Source of the DNA: Nocardioides humilatus
Lineage (GTDB): Bacteria > Actinomycetota > Actinomycetes > Propionibacteriales > Nocardioidaceae
NCBI RefSeq assembly: GCF_008373755.1
Contig: NZ_VUJV01000007.1
Span: forward strand, 62,001 to 126,000
Direction of reading: 5' to 3'
DNA length: 64,000 nucleotides
Shown piece after piece: positions 25,716 through 34,251 of this stretch (its first letter is position 1; every line of letters begins with the position of its first letter). A program made the translations under genes and the position numbers. The notes beneath the pieces were generated by a model that made no database searches, had not been told where the DNA came from, and saw only the letters and a list, made by a program, of their open reading frames with translations.

Positions 25716-26966
25716 TCAGACGGGGCTGATGGGCAACGACCGGCGGGTCTCGAACGCGAAGTCGGTGCCCGTGCTGAACTTCACCACGGCGACCTCCTTC
25801 GCCTCGGGTGCGGCCTCGGCGGAGCGCACGACGGTCAGCGACCAGCCGTCGCCCTCGGCGTCGACGCGGACGTCGAGGTGCGGGTCGAGCGCCTGGACCG
25901 TTGCCGCCAGGGCGCCGGTCCACGCGGGGCCGCAGAGCGAGATCCACGCGGCGTCGTCGTGCGCCGGCGACCGGCGTACGACGAGGCGCCCGTCGGCCTC
26001 GAAGGTGGAGTCGACGTAGGCGCTCGGGTTGAGCAGCGGGTGGAGGGCGAGGACCCGGCGGGCGCCGTCCTCGTCGAGGCTGATCCGCAACGCACGGGCG
26101 ATCCGCATCGCGGCGACGCCGGCGAGGCCGGTGAGCTGCTGGCGGCGGATCCGGGTGAGCTGCTCGCCGTCGGCGCAGCGCTTCTCCAGCGCCAGCACGA
26201 ACGCCCGGTCGAGGAGGTGCATCTGCAGGCACACCTCCTCAGCGATCCGGACCAGCGCCGAGTGCGAGAAGGCGGTGAAGTCGAGGTCGCTGACGAGCGG
26301 CCCGGTGTAGTCGCCGGCGCCCTCGTCCGCCGGGTCGATCGGCGTCAGCGCCAGGGTGGCTGCTCGCGAGGCCTCGTTGACCGCGAGGGCGGGGATGCCC
26401 TCGGCCTCGGGGTAGGACTCGTCGATGATCACGGTCCAGGCGCAGTGGGGGCTCCGGTCGGCCGCCATCTCATCGACACTGCGGGGTGGGCGGTGGATCG
26501 GCCGGACCTGCGCCTTCGGGTTCGACGCGATCGCCGTGGCGTCGAACGTCGGGTCCTCGATGTCGTGGCACATGCCCTTGACGTAGTCGGGCCCCATCGG
26601 TTCGACGTCCATCAGCGCGCCGCAGTGGTCGAGGTGGAACTCGCCGTGCCACGGGTCGTGCACCGTGTAGCGGAAGTCCATGAACTGCGGGGGAGCACCG
26701 ATGTCGAGCTGGAGCCCCTTGAAGATGGTGATGACGTCGCCCTGACCCGGCGCCGCGGGCGCGTAACCGAGCGCCTGCTGCATCCGCCGGGTGTAGATCG
26801 GGCTCGCGGCGGCCCACTCCTCGATGGCGATCTGGAGCATCTCGTCGCGGCCGAACTCCGAGATGCACCACGCCATCCCGGAGCGGTCGATCAGCTGCCC
26901 GATGAGGAGCAGCTCGGGCACCAGGGCCGCCAGCTCCTCCCGGGTCAGGTCGGCATAGCTGCTCAT
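25716..26966 (-). CDS. Conserved protein of unknown function, His/Asp-rich core
   Basis: 416 residues from ATG 26966, overlapping the stop of the F420-type gene as ATGA. I do not recognise the family. The central part has FRYTVHDPWHGEFHLDHCGALMDVEPMG in the genome order (key pieces: HDPWHGEF, HLDHCGALM, GMCHDIEDPTFD), a cluster of His, Cys and Asp that looks like a metal or catalytic site. The rest is helical without signal peptide or membrane segment. Tight coupling to the oxidoreductase and amidohydrolase, under a KstR operator, suggests one pathway step. A hydrolase or isomerase is a guess. Confidence 0.75.
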   Translation of the reverse strand: MSSYADLTREELAALVPELLLIGQLIDRSGMAWCISEFGRDEMLQIAIEEWAAASPIYTRRMQQALGYAPAAPGQGDVITIFKGLQLDIGAPPQFMDFRYTVHDPWHGEFHLDHCGALMDVEPMGPDYVKGMCHDIEDPTFDATAIASNPKAQVRPIHRPPRSVDEMAADRSPHCAWTVIIDESYPEAEGIPALAVNEASRAATLALTPIDPADEGAGDYTGPLVSDLDFTAFSHSALVRIAEEVCLQMHLLDRAFVLALEKRCADGEQLTRIRRQQLTGLAGVAAMRIARALRISLDEDGARRVLALHPLLNPSAYVDSTFEADGRLVVRRSPAHDDAAWISLCGPAWTGALAATVQALDPHLDVRVDAEGDGWSLTVVRSAEAAPEAKEVAVVKFSTGTDFAFETRRSLPISPV

Positions 26967-27811
26967 GTGGCGAGGCCGAGGCGGGTGGACATCTTGTCCA
27001 GGTAGGTGAGCACCGCGTCCTTCTCGGAGTCGGGGACGCCCCAGATCAGCTCGGAGGCGCCGGCGGCCATCCAGTCCGCGAAGTCCTCGGCAGTCGGCTT
27101 CTTGGCGACCAGGATCCTGATGTCGGGCTCGCCCTCGCGGCCCGCGTCGGCCCAGGCCTTGCGGAGCTTGTCCGCGTTGGCGGCCACGTCGCTCGTGGTG
27201 GGGGTGGTCATCCAGCCGTCGGCGTTGCGGGCGATCCACTCGAAGGTCTTCGGCCCGGCGCCGGCGCCGATGATGACCGGCACGCGTCCCTGCGGGGGCT
27301 TGGGGTAGGCCCAGGACGGTCCGAACGAGACGAACTCGCCGTCGTACGCCGCGTCCTCCTGGGTCCACAGGGCCCGCATGGCCTCGAGGTACTCGCGCAG
27401 GACGGTGCGGCGCTTGTCGGCCGGGACGTGGTGGTCGGTCAGCTCGTCGGTGTTCCAGCCGAAGCCCGCGCCGATGGTGACCCGGCCGCCGGACAGGTGG
27501 TCGAGCGTCGCGATGGTCTTGGCGAGGGTGATCGGGTCGGACTCCACGGGGAGGGCGACGGCGGTCGACAGGCCGATCCGCTTCGTGACGGCCGCGCACG
27601 TGGCGAGCGAGACCCACGGGTCGAGCGTGCGCAGGTAGCGGTCGTCGGGCAGCTCCTCGCCGCCGGTCGGGTGCAGCGCGTCGCGGCGCACCGGGATGTG
27701 GGTGTGCTCAGGCACGTAGATGGTGTCGAAGCCGCGGTCCTCCGCGGCGACGGCGAGCTCGGCCGGCGTGATGCCGCGGTCAGAGGTGAAGAGAACGATC
27801 CCATTGCGCAT
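26963..27811 (-). CDS. LLM-class oxidoreductase, probably F420-dependent
   Basis: 282 residues from ATG 27811; a 15-residue extension upstream would read through the operator. TIYVPEHTHIPV, RIGLSTAVALPV, GAGFGWNTDEL and VIIGAGAGPKTFEWIARNADGW are landmarks of the luciferase-like TIM-barrel family of F420-dependent enzymes. A -10 element TATTCT on the minus strand (27823-27818) lies six bases before the start, so the mRNA is probably leaderless and overlaps the KstR operator. First gene of a unit with the unknown protein and the amidohydrolase. Confidence 0.85.
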   Translation of the reverse strand: MRNGIVLFTSDRGITPAELAVAAEDRGFDTIYVPEHTHIPVRRDALHPTGGEELPDDRYLRTLDPWVSLATCAAVTKRIGLSTAVALPVESDPITLAKTIATLDHLSGGRVTIGAGFGWNTDELTDHHVPADKRRTVLREYLEAMRALWTQEDAAYDGEFVSFGPSWAYPKPPQGRVPVIIGAGAGPKTFEWIARNADGWMTTPTTSDVAANADKLRKAWADAGREGEPDIRILVAKKPTAEDFADWMAAGASELIWGVPDSEKDAVLTYLDKMSTRLGLAT

Positions 27812-27822
27812 ACGACCAGAAT

Positions 27823-27836
27823 AAGAACACGTTCTA
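27823..27836. promoter_or_regulatory. KstR-type operator of the minus-strand LLM-amidohydrolase unit
   Basis: AAGAACACGTTCTA, core 27826-27833. On the minus strand its edge forms TATTCT, six bases from ATG 27811. It also lies 44 bases upstream of the divergent tetR start at 27880, so it may influence the CYP51 operon as well, although that gene has its own palindrome. Confidence 0.82.
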
Positions 27837-27872
27837 GATATGTCTTGCGTGGTCACGAATTGTCTCCTATGT

Positions 27873-27886
27873 TGGACACATGTCCA
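27873..27886. promoter_or_regulatory. Palindrome over the tetR start codon (probable autoregulatory operator)
   Basis: TGGACACATGTCCA has six-base arms with a CA centre, and its ATG at 27880-27882 is the tetR start codon. A -10-like TATGTT (27868-27873) precedes the ATG by six bases, so the mRNA is probably leaderless. A further half-site TGTCC lies at 27893-27897. A site placed here would let the TetR protein repress its own operon. Confidence 0.6.
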
Positions 27887-28467
27887 GCCAAGTGTCCGAG
27901 GTGCCGCGACGCGGCCTCAACGCGCGTCAGGTCGACACGGTCGAGAAGCTGCTCGCCGCGGGGCTCGAGGAGCTGCGTGCCGTTGGCCACGACACGCTCA
28001 CCGTGCGGACGGTCGCCCAGCGGGCCGGCGTGTCGCCCGCGACGGCCTACACCTACCTCGCGTCGAAGAACCACCTCTTCGCCGAGCTCTTCTGGCGCCA
28101 CCTCGCCGACGCGGAGCCCCCGGACGCACCCTCAGGCGCGACCGCGGTCGTGCGGGTTCAGGCGACGGTCCGCGCGCTGACTGCCCGGATCGTGGAGGAG
28201 CCGACCCTCGCCGCGGCGGTGACCCCCGCGCTGCTCGGGACCGACCCCGACGTCGAGCGGCTGCGCCTGCGGATCGGCGGCGAGTTCGTGAGTCGCTTCG
28301 AGGAAGCCCTCGCCGAGCCCGGCCGACCGGCTGACCCGGCCGTGCTGGAGGTCTTGGTGCTCACCTTCTCCGGCGCACTGCTCCAGGCGGGCATGGGACT
28401 GATGACCTACGACCAGATGGCCGAGCGACTCGTGTCGGCCGTCGACGTGATCCTGCGAGGCAACTGA
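27880..28467 (+). CDS. TetR-family regulator of the CYP51 operon
   Basis: 195 residues from ATG 27880. The helix-turn-helix is clear: TVRTVAQRAGVSPATAYTYLASKNHLF at about residues 42-68 (key parts AQRAGVSPAT, YTYLASKNHL). The C-terminal ligand domain is helical and divergent. It heads a plus-strand run of nine genes with 1-4 base overlaps or very short gaps, and its start codon lies inside a palindrome, so autoregulation is likely. Position matches the regulator-like gene next to cyp123 in M. tuberculosis. The ligand is unknown. Confidence 0.85.
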   Translation: MSSQVSEVPRRGLNARQVDTVEKLLAAGLEELRAVGHDTLTVRTVAQRAGVSPATAYTYLASKNHLFAELFWRHLADAEPPDAPSGATAVVRVQATVRALTARIVEEPTLAAAVTPALLGTDPDVERLRLRIGGEFVSRFEEALAEPGRPADPAVLEVLVLTFSGALLQAGMGLMTYDQMAERLVSAVDVILRGN

Positions 28468-29741
28468 TGACCGTTGTGTCCACCGACTCCGACGGGTCGG
28501 GCGCTGTCGAGGCGCTCCACTTCGACCCCTACGACTACCACTTCCACGAGGACCCCTACCCGACCTACCGGCGGCTGCGCGACGAGGCGCCCGTGCACCA
28601 CGCCGTCGACGACGACATCTGGGTGATCTCCCGGCACGCCGACGTCTTCGCCGCACTGCGGGACGACGAGACCTTCTCCAACCGGATGGGGGTCTCCCTC
28701 GACGCCACGGCGTGGAGCCCGGATGCCCACCGCGTCATGTCCTTCCTCGGGCTCGACGGCGCCGAGCAGAGCCGGGTCCGCAAGCTCGTGTCGGCCGCCT
28801 TCACGCCGCGCCGGGTCCGTGAGCTCACGCCCGAGGTCGAGTCGCTCACCGCGCGCTACCTCGCCTCGACCTTGGCGACCAACGCCGAGCAGGGCGAGGC
28901 CGACTGGATCCGCGACTTCGCCGGCAAGCTCCCCATGGACGTCATCTCCGAGATGATGGGCGTGCCGGTGCCCGACCGCGACGAGGTACGACGCCTCGCC
29001 GATCTCGTGGTCCACCGCGAGGACGGTGTCCGGGACGTGCCGCAGGCCGGCATGGAGGCGTCCATCGAGCTGATGACCTACTACTCCGACATGGTCAAGC
29101 AGCGTCGGCGGCAGTCGACCGATGACCTGACGTCCGCGCTGATCGCGGCCGAGGTCGAGGGGGAGAAGCTCCGCGACGGCGAGATCATGGCCTTCCTCTT
29201 CCTGATGGTGGTCGCGGGCAACGAGACGACGACCAAGCTGCTCGGCAACGCGCTCTTCCACCTCTCGGCCCACCCTGACCAGCGCACCGAGGTCCTGGCG
29301 GGTGGCGCGGATGCGTCCCGAGAGCCCGCGCTCGTCGTCCCGTGGATCGAGGAGACGCTGCGCCACGACACCTCGAGCCAGATGCTCGCGCGCTACGTCG
29401 TCGCCGACACCGAACTGGGCGGCGTCACCATCCCCGGCGGGTCGAAGGCGCTGGTGCTCCTCGGCTCGGCCAACCGCGACGAGCGCGTGTTCACCGACCC
29501 CACGCGGTTCGACATCCACCGCGACAAGAGCGAGCTCAGCCAGATCCTCAGCTTCGGCACGGGTCGGCACTTCTGCCTGGGCGCCAACCTCGCGCGGCTG
29601 GAGGCCAAGGTCGTGCTCGCGGAGCTGGTGCGCCGGGTCGATCACTTCGAGGTCCATGCCGACCGGGCGGTCCGGGTCCACTCCACCAGCGTGCGGGGGT
29701 TCGCCTCGCTGCCGGTCACGTTTGTCGAGCGGAGCGTTTGA
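28467..29741 (+). CDS. Cytochrome P450, CYP123-like by position
   Basis: 424 residues, start overlapping the tetR stop by one base. I-helix VVAGNETTTK, K-helix EETLRHD (ExxR), and the heme-binding loop FGTGRHFCLG with Cys at about residue 370. Soluble bacterial class I P450 needing ferredoxin; candidates are encoded at 31908 and 22033. The neighbouring SDR, CYP51 and ferredoxin follow the order Rv0766c (cyp123) to Rv0763c, so CYP123 is the likely family. Identity to CYP123 was not measured. Substrate unknown. Confidence 0.88.
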   Translation: MTVVSTDSDGSGAVEALHFDPYDYHFHEDPYPTYRRLRDEAPVHHAVDDDIWVISRHADVFAALRDDETFSNRMGVSLDATAWSPDAHRVMSFLGLDGAEQSRVRKLVSAAFTPRRVRELTPEVESLTARYLASTLATNAEQGEADWIRDFAGKLPMDVISEMMGVPVPDRDEVRRLADLVVHREDGVRDVPQAGMEASIELMTYYSDMVKQRRRQSTDDLTSALIAAEVEGEKLRDGEIMAFLFLMVVAGNETTTKLLGNALFHLSAHPDQRTEVLAGGADASREPALVVPWIEETLRHDTSSQMLARYVVADTELGGVTIPGGSKALVLLGSANRDERVFTDPTRFDIHRDKSELSQILSFGTGRHFCLGANLARLEAKVVLAELVRRVDHFEVHADRAVRVHSTSVRGFASLPVTFVERSV

Positions 29742-30517
29742 TGGCCAAGTACGAGCAGCCGACCCGTCGCCCGGCCGTGGTCGCGGGCGCGTCGTCGGGG
29801 ATCGGCGCGGAGACCGCGCTGGCGCTGGCCGCCGCTGGCTATCCGGTCGCCCTCGGCGCGCGCCGGGTCGACCGCTGCGAGGAGCTGGCGGCGCAGATCC
29901 GCGCCGACGGGGGAGAGGCGGTCGCCCACGCGCTCGACGTCTCATCCGACGAGGCCGTCGCCGACTTCGCCGCGAAGGCTGCTGCCGACCTGGGCGACAT
30001 CGAGGTCGTCATCAGCAACGCCGCGCTCATCGGTCCGGGCGGTCTGCTCGAGACCGACAGCGAGCGGCTCGCCCGCGAGGTCGACGTCAACCTGCTCGGC
30101 CCGCACCGGCTGGTCCGCGCCTTCGTCCCCGGGATGGTCGAGCGTCGCCGTGGCGACATCGTCTTCGTCTCCTCCGACGTCGCCGTGCGTCCGCGCCCCT
30201 TCATGGGCGGCTACAGCGCGACCAAGGCCGGCCTCGAGGGACTCGTCGGAGCCCTGCAGATGGAGCTCGAGGGCAGCGGCGTGCGAGCGTCCGTCGTACG
30301 CCCGGGACCGACGTGGAGCGAGATGGGCATGGACTGGGACGCCGATGCGGCCGCCAAGGTCCTCAACTCATGGATCAAGTTCGGCCAGGCGCGCCACTCC
30401 CACTTCCTCAAGGCCCGCGCCATCGCGGACGCCATCGCCACCGTCGTCAGCGCGCCTCGGGGCGTCCACCTGAGCCCTGTCGACGTCAACCCCGAAGCAC
30501 CTCTGGAGGAGCAGTGA
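29741..30517 (+). CDS. Short-chain dehydrogenase (Rv0765c-like position)
   Basis: 258 residues from ATG 29741, overlapping the P450 stop by one base. AGASSGIG cofactor loop, NAALIGPG in place of the usual NNAG, and catalytic Y158-x3-K162 (YSATK). Sits between the two P450 genes, as Rv0765c does in M. tuberculosis. It may oxidise or reduce the hydroxylated product of either P450. Coupled to cyp51 by a GTGA overlap. Confidence 0.84.
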   Translation: MAKYEQPTRRPAVVAGASSGIGAETALALAAAGYPVALGARRVDRCEELAAQIRADGGEAVAHALDVSSDEAVADFAAKAAADLGDIEVVISNAALIGPGGLLETDSERLAREVDVNLLGPHRLVRAFVPGMVERRRGDIVFVSSDVAVRPRPFMGGYSATKAGLEGLVGALQMELEGSGVRASVVRPGPTWSEMGMDWDADAAAKVLNSWIKFGQARHSHFLKARAIADAIATVVSAPRGVHLSPVDVNPEAPLEEQ

Positions 30518-31911
30518 CCACCATCTCGCCAGGATCGATGACCGCGATCCCCGAGGTCTCGACGGTTCTCGACGACCAGAGCCCCGAGGTCCCCGCGATC
30601 ATCAAGGGCACCGGGCACCTTCCCGAGATGCGGGTCGACCCGATCCGGCTCTTCCACCGGGTGCGGGAGGAGTGCGGTGACATCGGCCGGTTCCGCCTCG
30701 CGGACAAGCAGGTCGTCCTCGTCACCGGTGCCGACGCCAACGAGGCGTTCTTCCGGGCTCCCGAGCACGTGCTCGACCAGGCCGCGGCCTACCCGTTCAT
30801 GACCCCGATCTTCGGCAAGGGCGTCGTCTTCGACGCCTCGCCCGAGGAACGCCAGCAGATGCTGAAGAACCAGGCGCTGCGCGGCGACATGATGCGCGGC
30901 CACGCGCAGACCATCGAGGCGGAGATCCGCCGGATGGTCGCCGACTGGGGCGACGAGGGCGAGATCGACCTGCTCGACTTCTTCGCCGAGCTGACGATCT
31001 ACACCACGTCCTCGTGCCTGATCGGCAAGCCGTTCCGCGACCAGCTCGACGGCTCGTTCGCCGAGATCTACCACCGGCTCGAGCACGGCACCGACGCGAT
31101 CGCCTACGTCGACCCCTACGCCGACATCGAGAACTTCCGGGTGCGCGACGAGGCCCGCGAGCAGCTGGTCGCGAAGGTGCAGGCCATCCTCGACGCCCGC
31201 ATCGCGCGCGGCGAGGTGCCGCGTGAGGAGCGCGACCTCCTCGACGTGCTGATCGCTGTCGGCATGGATGCCGACTACATCACCGGCATCTTCATCTCGA
31301 TGATGTTCGCCGGCCACCACACCTCCTCGGGCACCGCGTCGTGGGCGATGATCGAGCTGCTGCGCCATCCCGGCGTGATGGCCGACGTCGTCGATGAGCT
31401 CGACGAGCTCTACGCCCCCGACGCCGACGGCACTGCTCCCGAGGTCTCCTTCCAGGCCCTGCGCTCGATCCCGGTGCTCGAGTCCGCGCTCAAGGAGACG
31501 CTGCGGCTGCACCCACCGCTCGTCATCTTGATGCGCCTGGTCCAGGAGGACTTCGACCTGCTGGGCCACACGATCCCGGCCGGCACCGTGCTCGCCGCGT
31601 CGCCGCGCGTCTCCAACCGGATCGAGGACGACTTCCCGAAGGCCGACGAGTTCGACCCGGGGCGCTACGTCGACCCGCGCCAGGAGGACCTGCAGAACCG
31701 GTGGACCTGGATCCCGTTCGGTGCCGGCAAGCACCGCTGCGTCGGCAACGCCTTCGCGATGATGCAGATGAAGGCGATCTTCTCGGTCATCCTGCGGGAC
31801 TTCGAGTTCGAGGCCGTGCAGCCGCTCGACTCCTACCAGGACGACGTCACCAAGATGGTGATCCAGCTCGCCCAGCCCGCCAAGGTGCGCTACCGCCGGA
31901 GGCAGCGATGA
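30514..31911 (+). CDS. cyp51: CYP51, sterol 14-alpha-demethylase-family P450
   Basis: 465 residues from GTG 30514 (GGAGGA ahead; ATG 30538 is an alternative). The CYP51 signatures are present: I-helix FAGHHTSSGT (about 265-274), ETLRLHPP (ExxR), and heme loop FGAGKHRCVG with Cys about residue 409, followed by FAMMQMKAIFSV and the ending VIQLAQPAKVRYRRR, very like mycobacterial CYP51. The family removes the 14-alpha-methyl group of sterols. Bacteria of this kind rarely make sterols, so it may act on imported 4,4- or 14-methylated sterols. The next gene is its ferredoxin. Confidence 0.93.
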   Translation: MTTISPGSMTAIPEVSTVLDDQSPEVPAIIKGTGHLPEMRVDPIRLFHRVREECGDIGRFRLADKQVVLVTGADANEAFFRAPEHVLDQAAAYPFMTPIFGKGVVFDASPEERQQMLKNQALRGDMMRGHAQTIEAEIRRMVADWGDEGEIDLLDFFAELTIYTTSSCLIGKPFRDQLDGSFAEIYHRLEHGTDAIAYVDPYADIENFRVRDEAREQLVAKVQAILDARIARGEVPREERDLLDVLIAVGMDADYITGIFISMMFAGHHTSSGTASWAMIELLRHPGVMADVVDELDELYAPDADGTAPEVSFQALRSIPVLESALKETLRLHPPLVILMRLVQEDFDLLGHTIPAGTVLAASPRVSNRIEDDFPKADEFDPGRYVDPRQEDLQNRWTWIPFGAGKHRCVGNAFAMMQMKAIFSVILRDFEFEAVQPLDSYQDDVTKMVIQLAQPAKVRYRRRQR

Positions 31912-32114
31912 GCAGCTACCGGGTCGTCGCCGACACCGCCATCTGCCAGGGTCACCAGCTCTGCCAGGGGGAGGCCCCCGACGTCTTCGGTTTCGACGAG
32001 GACGCCGACGTCGTCCGCCTGCTCGACGAGCACCCCGACGAGTCGCAGCGGGCAGCTGTGACGACTGCCGTGAAGTACTGCCCTGCTTTCGCACTTTCGA
32101 TTGAAGAGGACTGA
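31908..32114 (+). CDS. [3Fe-4S] ferredoxin partner of CYP51
   Basis: 68 residues, ATG overlapping the cyp51 stop as ATGA. Cluster ligands C13, C19 and C58 with His16 where a fourth cysteine would be (CQGHQLC). The His-containing pattern is typical of ferredoxins paired with CYP51 in actinobacteria. It should deliver electrons to CYP51 and perhaps to the neighbouring P450. Reduced presumably by the ferredoxin reductase at 20572 or one elsewhere. Confidence 0.9.
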   Translation: MSSYRVVADTAICQGHQLCQGEAPDVFGFDEDADVVRLLDEHPDESQRAAVTTAVKYCPAFALSIEED

Positions 32115-32115
32115 G

Positions 32116-32769
32116 ATGGTTTCGACGAGCTCAACCGCCGGAGCGCTGACCCGGGCCGAGATCGAGGAGTTCTGGGACTCCTGGCTCGACGTCAACCGCC
32201 GCGCCGAGCAGAGCGGCGACTGGCGCGTGATGGCCGAGTGGTACGCCGAGGACGCCACCTACGGCTGGATGTACAGCCACGACGAGCACTTCATGGCCGT
32301 CGGTCGCGACCAGATCCGCGACTGGGCGATCGGCATCGAGATGGACGGCTTCGACGGCTGGCACTACGACTACGTCTGCACGATGATCGACGAGCAGAAG
32401 TCCATGGTGCTGGGCTTCTGGAAGCAGAAGTCCGGGATCACCAACGACGAGACCGGTGGGGAGTACGAGATCCTGGGCATCGGCGGCTCGTGGTTCGGGG
32501 TCGAGCGGCAGACCTCCGGAGCGGACGCCGGGCAGATCAAGATCGCCTGGCAGCGGGACTGGTTCGACATGCCGTCGACCACCCACACGTTCATGGAGAT
32601 CCTCAAGGCCGACAAGGCCTCCGAGACCCTGCTGAAGCGGATGTCGGTGTTCGGACACGGGGTGCCCGGGCACTACCACCTCAAGGACATCCCCTCGACC
32701 GTCTGGCCGCCACCCGTGGAGGCCGGCGACTACGTCACCCAGGCTCCCGCGCCGGAGGTGTCGGCATGA
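32116..32769 (+). CDS. NTF2-like / SnoaL-fold protein
   Basis: 217 residues from ATG 32116. The cone-shaped NTF2-like fold is suggested by FWDSWLDVNRRAEQSGDW, MAEWYAEDATYGW and VGRDQIRDWA, then beta strands rich in Trp. Members can be delta-5-3-ketosteroid isomerases, polyketide cyclases or non-catalytic binders. An aspartate (YAEDATYGW) and His are available, but a KSI catalytic triad could not be confirmed by eye. Sits between ferredoxin and ALDH genes with tight spacing, so it belongs to the operon. I do not recall an equivalent in the M. tuberculosis locus. Confidence 0.72.
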   Translation: MVSTSSTAGALTRAEIEEFWDSWLDVNRRAEQSGDWRVMAEWYAEDATYGWMYSHDEHFMAVGRDQIRDWAIGIEMDGFDGWHYDYVCTMIDEQKSMVLGFWKQKSGITNDETGGEYEILGIGGSWFGVERQTSGADAGQIKIAWQRDWFDMPSTTHTFMEILKADKASETLLKRMSVFGHGVPGHYHLKDIPSTVWPPPVEAGDYVTQAPAPEVSA

Positions 32770-34226
32770 CCGCCCTCCCTCCCGCTGCCCAGCAGCTGAT
32801 CGACGGCAAGCTCGTCGCGGCATCCGACGGGTCGTCGTACCCGATCCTCAACCCGGCCACGGGCGAGGAGATCGGCCACGCGCCCGACGGCACCGCTGCC
32901 GACATGGAGGCGGCCATCGGTGCCGCCCGCCGCGCCTTCGACGAGTCGACCTGGTCCACCGACCGCGACCTGCGGGTGCGCTGCCTGCGGCAGCTCCACC
33001 AGGCGCTGCTCGACAACGCCGATGCGTTCCGAGCGCTGACCACCGCCGAGGTCGGGATGCCGGGCTTCATGATGATGGCCGCCGGCTTCGACGTGCCGGT
33101 GGACGGCCTCAAGTGGGTCACCGACCTGGCAGAGACCTATGAGTTCGAGTCCGACCTCGGGGTCGCCTCGCCGATGGGCATCCGGTCGCGCCGGACCGTG
33201 CGCCGCGAACCTGTCGGTGTCGTCGCCGCGATCACGCCGTGGAACGTGCCGACCCAGATCAACCTCGCCAAGATCGGCCCGGCGCTCGCTGCGGGGTGCA
33301 CGGTCGTGCTCAAGCCCGCGCCGGACACCCCGTGGGTCGCCGCCGAGCTGGGGCGTCTGATCGCCGAGCACACCGACATCCCGGCGGGCGTCTTCAACGT
33401 CGTGACGCCGCGATCCAACGATGTGGCGGCCCTGCTGACCACCGATCCGCGGGTCGACATGGTCTCCTTCACCGGCTCGACCAGCGTCGGCAAGGCGATC
33501 ATGGCCGCGGCAGCGCCGACCCTGAAGAAGGTCTTCCTCGAGCTCGGTGGCAAGTCCGCCGCGATCGCTCTCGACGACGCCGACGTCGCCGCGGTCGCGG
33601 GAGGCACCGCGTTCGCCGCCTGCATCCACGCCGGCCAGGGGTGCGCGATCACGACTCGGCTGATCGTCCCGCGGGACAAGTACGACGAGGCGGTGCAGGT
33701 CGCCGCCGCGACCATGGAGTCGATCGGGGCCAAGGACCCGGCCGACCCCGGCGCGATCTGCGGCCCGGTGATCTCGGCCGTGCAGCGGGAGCGGGTGGCG
33801 GCGTACTTCGACATCGCCCGCGCCGAGGGTGGCACCTTCGCCACCGGCGGCGACATCATCGACCAGCCCGGCAACTGGATCCAGCCGACCGTCGTCGCGG
33901 GTCTCGACAACTCCTCGCGCCTGGCGCAGGAGGAGATCTTCGGACCGGTCCTGGTCGTCATTCCGCACGACGGTGACGACGACGCGGTCCGCATCGCCAA
34001 CGAATCGGCGTACGGGCTCTCGGGCTCCGTCGACTCCGCCGACCTCGAGCGCGCGAAGGCGGTTGCCCGCCGGATCCGCACCGGGACCCTCGCCGTCAAC
34101 GGCGGCGTGTGGTTCAGCCCCGACGCACCCTTCGGCGGCTACAAGCAGTCCGGCCTCGGCCGCGAGATGGGCGTGGCCGGCTTCGAGGAGTACCTCGAGA
34201 TGAAGACCATCGCCGAGCCGGCCTGA
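32766..34226 (+). CDS. NAD(P)-dependent aldehyde dehydrogenase (AldA-like)
   Basis: 486 residues from ATG 32766, overlapping the previous stop as ATGA. Glu259 (LELGGK) and catalytic Cys293 (GQGCAITTR) are 34 residues apart, as in the family; ITPWNVPTQ and FTGSTSVGK mark the cofactor site. Gene order matches aldA (Rv0768). It could oxidise the aldehyde released when a P450 attacks a methyl group or side chain. NAD versus NADP preference was not determined. Confidence 0.9.
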   Translation: MTALPPAAQQLIDGKLVAASDGSSYPILNPATGEEIGHAPDGTAADMEAAIGAARRAFDESTWSTDRDLRVRCLRQLHQALLDNADAFRALTTAEVGMPGFMMMAAGFDVPVDGLKWVTDLAETYEFESDLGVASPMGIRSRRTVRREPVGVVAAITPWNVPTQINLAKIGPALAAGCTVVLKPAPDTPWVAAELGRLIAEHTDIPAGVFNVVTPRSNDVAALLTTDPRVDMVSFTGSTSVGKAIMAAAAPTLKKVFLELGGKSAAIALDDADVAAVAGGTAFAACIHAGQGCAITTRLIVPRDKYDEAVQVAAATMESIGAKDPADPGAICGPVISAVQRERVAAYFDIARAEGGTFATGGDIIDQPGNWIQPTVVAGLDNSSRLAQEEIFGPVLVVIPHDGDDDAVRIANESAYGLSGSVDSADLERAKAVARRIRTGTLAVNGGVWFSPDAPFGGYKQSGLGREMGVAGFEEYLEMKTIAEPA

Positions 34227-34251
34227 TCCTCCCCAAGAACTGGAGAAAGAC

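Noticed and set aside
25702-26232. N-terminal extension of the amidohydrolase frame
   Set aside because: It lies antisense-frame within the unknown minus-strand gene and is Arg/Pro-rich; ATG 25701 has a ribosome-binding site and gives the family N-terminus.
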